Positions 5,345 through 10,386 of a stretch of DNA of 10,386 bases are shown here, one piece after another (position 1 is the first letter of the stretch; each line of letters begins with the position of its first letter). This DNA comes from Candidatus Roizmanbacteria bacterium RIFCSPHIGHO2_02_FULL_43_11. Lineage in GTDB: Bacteria > Patescibacteriota > Microgenomatia > UBA1406 > HO2-37-13b. The stretch spans positions 1 to 10,386 of the forward strand of contig MFZT01000005.1 of the NCBI GenBank assembly GCA_001789515.1, read 5' to 3'. The position numbers and the translations under genes were made by a program. The notes beneath the pieces were generated by a model, which saw nothing but the letters and a program-made list of their open reading frames with translations, did no database searches and was not told the DNA's origin.

Positions 5345-6197
5345 AATCAATTCTTATGCCGCCATCCTGCGCTGTTACCATAAATGGAATATCAAAAGAC
5401 TTGAGCAACGTGAGGACCTCAGCATGCGGGTGTCCATACCTATTATTTTTTCCTGAAGAAATTAAAACCAATGAGGGCTTAAGAGAGTTTAGTAGCCTCT
5501 CATTCAAGCCTGTCCTTGAGCCATGGTGTGATGTCTTCAGAATCGGGACAGGTTTGGGGATTGACGCAGTTGCATGCAAAAGCAGATCGAACGGAGTGTC
5601 ACCTGTTAAAAGGATACCTGTTTTTTCGATGGTCGTGTATATCACGGTAGAAAAGGTATTCATGTCCTTGGAGGTCTTTTGGAGATTTTGCCCGTCCGTA
5701 TATTCACGAGTAAGCCACTGTGCATCAGGCCAGATGATATGAAAAGTTACGTCCGGTGAAACTGGTATATCCTCCTGACCATGGATGTAATGGACCTTTG
5801 TGACTTTTCTTGCCTCATTGATAAAACGTACGTATGTCTTTGCCCCAGTATAGACAGGCACCACATACAAGTGTGCAACTTCGTATCGTTTGAGCACAGC
5901 ACCAAACCCACCATAATGATCAAAATGAGCATGTGATATAAATACAAAATCGATCGTATGATCCATAAATGCCATTTCCCTCCCCAAACATTCCAGAATA
6001 CTTTCGTCCGGCCCAGTATCAATAAGAATATCAACCCCCTGCTTGAGGTGAATATATATTCCATCCCCCTGGCCAACATCACACACGACCAGTTTGCTCA
6101 CAGGCCAGTTATGAGCTATAAAGATCACGCCCGCCACTATGACAGCAAATACTGAGGCAACGATCAACTGCTTTTTTGAGATAAAACTACGTTCCAT
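5307..6197 (-). CDS. ComEC/Rec2-type metallo-beta-lactamase domain protein, separate from the channel
   Basis: The 296-residue product matches the C-terminal domain of ComEC, thought to degrade the non-transported DNA strand during uptake. It has one N-terminal membrane segment (10-29) then the beta-lactamase fold: CDVGQGDGIYIHLKQG (39-54), ILIDTGPD (57-64), metal motif SHAHFDH (H89, H91, D93, H94), LLTGDTP (196-202), KTSHHGSRTG (221-230) and NRYGHPHAE (252-260). DVGQGDG, the HHGS motif and GHP are ComEC hallmarks. ComEC proteins often have a degenerate first metal histidine; here a full HxHxDH is seen. The membrane segment places the domain outside the membrane. The gene overlaps the channel gene's end by 11 bases (shared ATGGAACGTAG), so it is translationally coupled. 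Confidence 0.93.
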   Translation of the reverse strand: MERSFISKKQLIVASVFAVIVAGVIFIAHNWPVSKLVVCDVGQGDGIYIHLKQGVDILIDTGPDESILECLGREMAFMDHTIDFVFISHAHFDHYGGFGAVLKRYEVAHLYVVPVYTGAKTYVRFINEARKVTKVHYIHGQEDIPVSPDVTFHIIWPDAQWLTREYTDGQNLQKTSKDMNTFSTVIYTTIEKTGILLTGDTPFDLLLHATASIPKPVPILKTSHHGSRTGLNERLLNSLKPSLVLISSGKNNRYGHPHAEVLTLLKSFDIPFMVTAQDGGIRIDFRGGRWYRRPSF

Positions 6198-7002
6198 GGA
6201 AAGTCAGGTACATACCCGGGACTGCTGCCAAGATGCGGATCGCTGTCACAACATATTCAAGAAGACCATAACATATAAGCGCAGATGGCAATCCGAGAAT
6301 ATGATGAATAAACCCAAGAAATGCCGTGACAAAGCCACAAATCATAATTGGGGCGATAGCAAACGAAACAACAAGGTTTGAAAAAGGAGCAATAAGCGAT
6401 AACTCCTTGAAATTCCAGAAAATAATAGGCACCGTGAACAGTTGAGCCGCAAAGGATGGTTTGAGTTCTACCCAGAGATAGTTTTTGAGCGTATGGAGAC
6501 GCGAACGTGCCTCTTTAATTGTAGCATTTCCGAAGAGAATGATGCCTAAGGTAGCACCTGCTGATAGCTGAAACGATACAGACGTAAGCCATTCTGTTTT
6601 AAAGATAGCAACCATGATGACAGACGTTGCAAGAACATAGAGCGTATATGTTTTTCGTCCTAGCAATGAACCCACAAGCGTGATCCCACCCATAATAGCA
6701 GCCCTTGTAACAGGCGGATCAGCGCCTACAAATAGTACAAAGGTTACAATGCCAACGATCGTGAGAAGTGTTGCCCCTTTGTTGCCCAGAGGCCTGCAGA
6801 TAATCTGTATCATTGCGCCAAGCAAGGAAATATTTACACCTGAAAGTACAACAAGATGCAGGAGCCCAACTCGTTTAGTCTGCTCATAAAAGTCCAGAGA
6901 TTTTGACAGATCCTGACCAACGAGAATACCATTAATCAGAGCAGCATGGGGCTCTGGGAAATAGCTATTTAGAACATTTGTGACAATCGTGATGTTTGAC
7001 AT
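6187..7002 (-). CDS. comEC: ComEC/Rec2 competence channel domain, without N-terminal OB domain
   Basis: This 271-residue membrane protein is the 'Competence' domain of ComEC, the channel for single-stranded DNA. It starts at the family motif FPEPHAALINGILVGQ (15-30), followed by GLLHLVVLSGVNISLLG (46-62, equivalent to HLLAISGLHV), GADPPVTRAAIMGG (93-106) and SVSFQLSAGATLGIILFG (141-158). About eight to nine hydrophobic segments follow to VPGMYL (261-266). Canonical ComEC (about 700-800 residues) has a DUF4131 OB-like domain before and the beta-lactamase domain after in one chain; here the former is absent and the latter is the next gene. ATG 7002 lies 10 bases after comEA and no upstream coding sequence can supply the missing domain. 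Confidence 0.93.
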   Translation of the reverse strand: MSNITIVTNVLNSYFPEPHAALINGILVGQDLSKSLDFYEQTKRVGLLHLVVLSGVNISLLGAMIQIICRPLGNKGATLLTIVGIVTFVLFVGADPPVTRAAIMGGITLVGSLLGRKTYTLYVLATSVIMVAIFKTEWLTSVSFQLSAGATLGIILFGNATIKEARSRLHTLKNYLWVELKPSFAAQLFTVPIIFWNFKELSLIAPFSNLVVSFAIAPIMICGFVTAFLGFIHHILGLPSALICYGLLEYVVTAIRILAAVPGMYLTFHGT

Positions 7003-7012
7003 AGTTTTCTAT

Positions 7013-7675
7013 CTAAAGAGAGATGAGATCTTTAATTTGCTCGAAGGTTTTTTCGCCAACAATTTTTTCCTGTAAGAGCTCCTCAAGAGATTCGTATGGC
7101 CTTCCAGCAATAATTTTTTCGACAGTTGCTGGCCCAATTCCAGGCAAAGAATCCAGCTCATCCTTGGATCCGGTATTCACCGAGATTAAGCCTGAACCCT
7201 CTAAAGATTGCTCCTGCGCTCCTTGTTCAGGAATTTGATCCATACAGTATTTAGCCTCCAAAAAAGTACCATTCTCTACCTCATCAGTACGTGGAATGTA
7301 AATCTTCTCCTGATCGGTAAGACGCTTTGAAGCATTAAAGTTACGGGCGTAAAAGTCTCTATCAGCTAATACTGACAGTCCTCCAGCCTTCTTTAGAGCC
7401 TCAAACAATCTCGCCCCTTCTTTAAGTTCATACGTTCCTGGACGAACAACACCTCCTGAGATATCAATAATAATCATGGGGGCGGGCTGCTTTGTTGGCA
7501 TAGGTTCTGGCGTGGGCTGTTCCTGAGCCTGAACCCGCGTATTAACAAAATCTCTGATATGTTGATCATAGGTATATATCCCTATTGCAAGAGCAATTAC
7601 ACAGCCTATGCTTGCAACACACATTACAATTTCCCATTTATATCTTTTTATGTATGCACCTATTTCTTCCTGCAT
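7013..7675 (-). CDS. comEA: ComEA-like DNA receptor with SLBB and helix-hairpin-helix domains
   Basis: ComEA binds double-stranded DNA at the outer face of the membrane and hands it to ComEC. The 220-residue product has a cytoplasmic start, one membrane anchor (about 14-35), a Pro-rich linker (52-66: QEQPTPEPMPTKQPAP), a SLBB domain (67-129: IIIDISGGVVRPGTYELKEG, then NASKRLTDQEKIYIP) and a C-terminal helix-hairpin-helix DNA-binding domain (163-218: LISVNTGSKDELDSLPGIGPA, then KIIAGRPYESLEELL). The order anchor-SLBB-HhH is the standard ComEA layout of Gram-positive bacteria. ATG 7675 starts just before the membrane segment. It opens the comEA-comEC-lactamase set; the PaaX-like gene ends 80 bases upstream on the same strand. 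Confidence 0.94.
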   Translation of the reverse strand: MQEEIGAYIKRYKWEIVMCVASIGCVIALAIGIYTYDQHIRDFVNTRVQAQEQPTPEPMPTKQPAPMIIIDISGGVVRPGTYELKEGARLFEALKKAGGLSVLADRDFYARNFNASKRLTDQEKIYIPRTDEVENGTFLEAKYCMDQIPEQGAQEQSLEGSGLISVNTGSKDELDSLPGIGPATVEKIIAGRPYESLEELLQEKIVGEKTFEQIKDLISL

Positions 7676-7755
7676 AGTGGTACTATCTCAGAAAGAAATG
7701 AAAAAAAGATGAAATTGGGCACGCTTGGAAATGAAGAAGAAAAATATGAAGAAGA

Positions 7756-8496
7756 TTATCCCAGCAAGATTCCTCGAATTTCTTTGAAAATGCTGAAAGC
7801 CTCAACAGAAATCCATTTTTTACCTACCAGCGATGGCGGCAGGCCTGGATCATCTTTCAGAATACGGATATAAGAGTATACGACCTGCTTCATTTTGACT
7901 AATTTTTCTTCATCCTTTGACAAAACCATGTGCCATTCCTTGAAGAGGTTTTTATACATCTCCTCAAGCTTGCTGCGTCCCCACACTTTTTCAACCATGG
8001 TATCGATATCACCAAACATGTGTGTCGACTCAAACGCCTGGATGTACTGCTCCTCTTCACGTCCGTACACTAAATCGCGCAAAGGACCAATCACCGGATG
8101 CGCAGTCATCCAAAAAGACCTATGCCAAGGCCCCAAACCCCACCCTCGCATTTCTCTCCTCAGCCGATCCCGCAAGTGTCTCTTCCTCTCTGGAATTTCA
8201 TACGATATAATCCTCCAGACTCCATCCCACTCATCTTTCATGAAGCGAAATGCAGGAAACTCCATACAAAGTACATGAAAACCACGGTCAGTCAATTTGT
8301 ACTCGACAACTTCGCCATCCGCTTTTTCGATAAGACCATCCTTAAGCATTGCAGATAGCGTACCTTTTGTTTTTTGATTGAGACTCAGGTCAAAAAGATC
8401 AAGTAGCCCCGCCTCAAGCTGTACAAGGTCAAAAGAAACATCCCTGATGAGAAAAAGCATGAGCAAAATTTTGATTCGTCTTTCTTTAACTGGCAT
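7756..8496 (-). CDS. PaaX-like transcriptional regulator with Cas2-like central domain
   Basis: The 246-residue protein has the three-part PaaX layout: N-terminal winged helix (1-75: RRIKILLMLFLIRDVSFDL, then LKDGLIEKADGEVVEYKLTDRG), a central Cas2-like ferredoxin fold (88-165: DEWDGVWRIISYEIPERKRHLRDRLR and GWGLGPWHRSFWMTAHPV) and a helical C-terminal domain (168-245) with DPGLPPSLVGKKW. PaaX represses phenylacetate catabolism in proteobacteria; no such pathway is visible here, so the ligand and target are unknown. It lies upstream of comEA on the same strand. ATG 8496 begins at the composite repeat copy 3. In CPR genomes such genes are often labelled Cas2 from the central domain; no CRISPR array or cas gene is seen here. 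Confidence 0.87.
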   Translation of the reverse strand: MPVKERRIKILLMLFLIRDVSFDLVQLEAGLLDLFDLSLNQKTKGTLSAMLKDGLIEKADGEVVEYKLTDRGFHVLCMEFPAFRFMKDEWDGVWRIISYEIPERKRHLRDRLRREMRGWGLGPWHRSFWMTAHPVIGPLRDLVYGREEEQYIQAFESTHMFGDIDTMVEKVWGRSKLEEMYKNLFKEWHMVLSKDEEKLVKMKQVVYSYIRILKDDPGLPPSLVGKKWISVEAFSIFKEIRGILLG

Positions 8497-8497
8497 G

Positions 8498-8690
8498 TTT
8501 TAGTTGTAACTGGGTGAACTAGTTATAACTAGGTGAACTAGGTGAACTGGTGAACTGGTGAACTAGGTGCAATTTGGTGAACTAGTGGAGTGCGGGTGTG
8601 AATGTGGACAATTCTAATCCACATCCTTACCTTTTCACTCCCCCCCCCTACTTCTATACTTCCATCCTTTTACCCTTCTATACATTTATC
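8498..8690 (-). repeat. Composite intergenic repeat, copy 3 (upstream of PaaX-like gene)
   Basis: Same order as copies 1 and 2 but diverged: AACTAGGTG/AACTGGTG array (8500-8585) including the core AACTAGTTATAACTAG at 8517-8532, a different hairpin with arms ATGTGGA (8602-8608) and TCCACAT (8618-8624), a run of nine C (8640-8648), then a degenerate CTATACTT/CTATCCTT array to about 8690. It ends directly at the start codon of the PaaX-like gene. No Shine-Dalgarno is present. Confidence 0.8.
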
Positions 8691-8733
8691 ACCCGTTCGC
8701 GTATTATTTGCCGACGTTTATCTTTTCACGATC

Positions 8734-8762
8734 AGAGTAACAGACGGAAAAAACTTTGTCAA
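8734..8762 (-). promoter_or_regulatory. Possible promoter for the PaaX-like gene
   Basis: On the minus strand a perfect TTGACA (8762-8757) is followed after 17 bases by TACTCT (8739-8734), only 3 of 6 to TATAAT. RNA from here would carry a leader of about 230 bases containing the whole copy 3 repeat. A weak TACAAC 6 bases before the ATG is an alternative. Confidence 0.3.
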
Positions 8763-8774
8763 GCGACGGACGCA

Positions 8775-8991
8775 GCACAAGGTCCGTCATAAAGTATGAC
8801 CGACATGCAATGATGTCCGTACCCTCCTAAAGCTTGCGTTAATGCGAAAAAGTAGCAGAATAATCGCGAGAGAAAAATCCGCAAAATGTGCAATCTGAAC
8901 TCTCGTAGGTGAGTAGAGGCGCTTTCTACCCCCATCAATCGCCGTTCATGACTTATTTCATGTCGGTCATACTTTATGACGGACCTTGTGC
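8775..8991. mobile_element. 217-bp MITE-like element with perfect 33-bp inverted ends
   Basis: Bases 8775-8807 and 8959-8991 are exact reverse complements over 33 bp (left arm starts GCACAAGGTCCGTCATAAAG, right arm ends CTTTATGACGGACCTTGTGC). The 151-bp interior has no substantial open frame but contains a smaller inverted pair, CGAGAG and CTCTCG. Each arm can also fold on itself around GTCATA-AAG-TATGAC. Size and structure fit a non-autonomous transposable element; a BIME-like palindrome pair or a non-coding RNA locus are alternatives. No target duplication could be seen at the edges. Confidence 0.7.
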
Positions 8992-9013
8992 ACCCCCCGG
9001 GCCTGTATCCCTC

Positions 9014-9042
9014 TTGACTTTCCTTCGAGAAACTACTACAAA
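9014..9042 (+). promoter_or_regulatory. Predicted promoter of the surface protein gene at 9089
   Basis: TTGACT (9014-9019, 5 of 6) and TACAAA (9037-9042, 4 of 6) stand 17 bases apart, giving a start near 9049 and a leader of about 40 bases. It lies only 22 bases outside the inverted-repeat element. A second -10-like box, TATACA at 9077-9082, ends 6 bases before the ATG and could give a leaderless RNA. Confidence 0.5.
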
Positions 9043-9088
9043 TGTATTGTGCAGATTAAATTTCAAGTTGCGTGAATATACAGGCACT

Positions 9089-10386
9089 ATGAGAAAGAAG
9101 CTCCTCTTTTTAGCAGCCGGCTTCATTTTAGGCGGTGCTCTATTTTTCATTCGACCGTCAGAGGTAAAGTCAGGAAATTTAACAAGCGCAAGTGATACAC
9201 TCTCAAATTCTCGTTTTTCATATAGAGCTGGTATCACAGGCACTATTGCTTCTGGGACTGAAACTATCGATATCGACACAACTGATGATAGTAATCGTAA
9301 TGGTGACATTAATACAAACCACCTTTTTTCAAATGACACGGTGTGTTTCCCGAATTATGGTCTGACTGGTTGTATTGGCAATAGAACTTATACGGTGTCT
9401 CAGATTACAGACACTGATACATTTATCATTAACCCTGTCCTCACGACGGGCCTCACTGCTACTGATTTTGCTGTTGCAACACAGTCAGCAAGGCATACAA
9501 TCCAGTTCACACTTGCCACAGATGTTCCGTCAACAGGAGATATCCTCGTTACGATTCCAGCTATTGATATTACGGGCAAAACGAATGATGGTTTGCCTGA
9601 CACTAATGGGACTGTTGCAACAAATGGATTTGACCTGAATAGTCTTGCGACAACTGATGTTTCTGTTGCAACGACGACGAGTGGTACATGTTCAAATGGC
9701 GACTGGTCTGTTGCAGCGGTGTCTGCAGGAACAGCTTCTGCTGATCATACAATTCGCATCGATCGCTCAACGAGCACGTGTCAGGCAAATAGTACGGTGA
9801 TTACGGTCACGGTCGGCACGGGTTCGACAAGAATGATTAACCCTGCTCCTATTAATGCTGATTCGCATACTCAGGGTCAGTCAGATGTATATGAACTTAA
9901 TATTAAAACTCGGGATGGGTCGGACAATACGATTGATCAGGTAGATGTAAAGGTTGCGCCTGTGGAGTCTGTGTTCGTTTCAGCAACTATTGACGAAACG
10001 CTTTCATTCAAAATAACGGGTGTGTCATCGTCCACAAGTACGTGTGGGCAGTCCACAGATATCACTACCACTGCGACCTCTGTGCCGTGGGCCAGCACCA
10101 TTGCCAGCACCAACACATTCTACGAGGCTGCACATGATATCGAAGCTTCAACAAACGCGGTAGGTGGCTATGTTGTCACAGCTGTAGAAAACGACCAGCT
10201 TGGGCGTAATGGCGGCACGTGTACGGGTGATGTGGGTGAGGCTGCAAATTGTATCCGGGATACTGTTTGCGATGGGGGTACGTGTACCCATTTGGCTGCT
10301 GCCGTGGACGACTGGGAGACAGCAACAAATAATGGCTTTGGGTATTCCTTGCAAACCACGGATGGTTCAACCGTTGCAGTGTGGGA
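9089..10386 (+). CDS. Secreted surface protein, N-terminal 432 residues (3' end outside window)
   Basis: The frame is open from ATG 9089 to the window end. The product starts with a basic, hydrophobic signal peptide or anchor (MRKKLLFLAAGFILGGALFF, 1-20). It is rich in Thr, Ser, Ala and Asp. Beta-rich stretches follow: SNSRFSYRAGITGTI (39-53), a segment with C86 and C95, HTIQFTLATDVPSTGDILVTIPAID (136-160, given here as position range with HTIQF start), and a segment with C201 and C231. From about 305 comes a domain matching the C-terminal half of the 3613 protein: LSFKITG, YVVTAVENDQL (361-371), IRDTVCDGGTC (389-399), W409 and GFGY (416-419). I do not know a named family; similar proteins occur in Microgenomates as I remember. 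The frame extends back to ATG 8960, but the signal peptide supports 9089. Confidence 0.85.
   Translation, partial: MRKKLLFLAAGFILGGALFFIRPSEVKSGNLTSASDTLSNSRFSYRAGITGTIASGTETIDIDTTDDSNRNGDINTNHLFSNDTVCFPNYGLTGCIGNRTYTVSQITDTDTFIINPVLTTGLTATDFAVATQSARHTIQFTLATDVPSTGDILVTIPAIDITGKTNDGLPDTNGTVATNGFDLNSLATTDVSVATTTSGTCSNGDWSVAAVSAGTASADHTIRIDRSTSTCQANSTVITVTVGTGSTRMINPAPINADSHTQGQSDVYELNIKTRDGSDNTIDQVDVKVAPVESVFVSATIDETLSFKITGVSSSTSTCGQSTDITTTATSVPWASTIASTNTFYEAAHDIEASTNAVGGYVVTAVENDQLGRNGGTCTGDVGEAANCIRDTVCDGGTCTHLAAAVDDWETATNNGFGYSLQTTDGSTVAVW

Noticed and set aside
7756..8496. Calling the PaaX-like gene cas2
   Set aside because: The central domain is Cas2-like, but the winged helix and C-terminal domain define PaaX, and no CRISPR components are nearby.
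8598..8799. Two overlapping plus-strand frames of about 65 residues upstream of the inverted-repeat element
   Set aside because: They run through the low-complexity CTATACTT array and poly-C run in two frames and show no protein-like pattern.
8808..8958. tRNA or other known structured RNA inside the inverted-repeat element
   Set aside because: No T-loop GTTCGA-type motif or cloverleaf could be placed on either strand; only a 6-bp inverted pair was found.

Overview
The window looks like a small-genome bacterium of the Candidate Phyla Radiation (Patescibacteria), most likely Microgenomates. The evidence is a ribosomal protein L1 with a roughly 100-residue charged N-terminal extension and a shortened middle domain, a tiny SecE, a comEA/comEC competence set in which ComEC is split into two proteins, secreted repeat-poor surface proteins, and near absence of Shine-Dalgarno sites. 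TGA ends glyA, nusG, secE and the ComEC beta-lactamase gene, so the standard bacterial code applies, not the UGA-glycine code of some CPR lineages. The lineage call is my inference from remembered family features, not from a search.

Layout. 2-445 (+): the 3' end of glyA (serine hydroxymethyltransferase), interrupted by an in-frame TAA. 583-2897 (-): the conserved secE-nusG-rplK-rplA operon; secE (58 aa) was found by reading the sequence between nusG and the divergent gene. 2994-5344 (+): three tightly packed genes for a six-segment membrane protein, a secreted protein, and a membrane-anchored surface protein with Ig-like domains. 5307-7675 (-): comEA, the ComEC channel domain and the ComEC metallo-beta-lactamase domain as three consecutive genes. 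7756-8496 (-): a PaaX-like regulator. 8497-9088: about 590 bases without a gene, holding a composite repeat, a 217-bp element with perfect 33-bp inverted ends, and a good promoter. 9089 to the window end (+): the first 432 residues of a secreted surface protein that shares a domain with the secreted protein at 3613-4362.

The most unusual non-coding structure is a composite repeat made of an AACTAGGTG/AACTAGTTG array containing a palindrome, a small hairpin, and a CTATCCCT array. It fills the complete intergenic spaces nusG-rplK and rplK-rplA, lies upstream of the PaaX-like gene, and its CTATCCCT part alone follows rplA. On the coding strand the array begins at gene ends and supplies the last codons and TAG stop of rplA and rplK; after the nusG stop the same sequence reads in frame to another TAG.

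How the genes work together: the minus-strand operon serves protein export (SecE), transcription elongation (NusG) and the ribosomal stalk/L1 region; the competence genes would bind and import single-stranded DNA; the plus-strand genes build cell-surface proteins exported through the Sec route. Predicted -10 boxes lie only 6-8 bases before the start codons of secE, the 2994 gene and the 9089 gene, which suggests that leaderless mRNAs may be used here.
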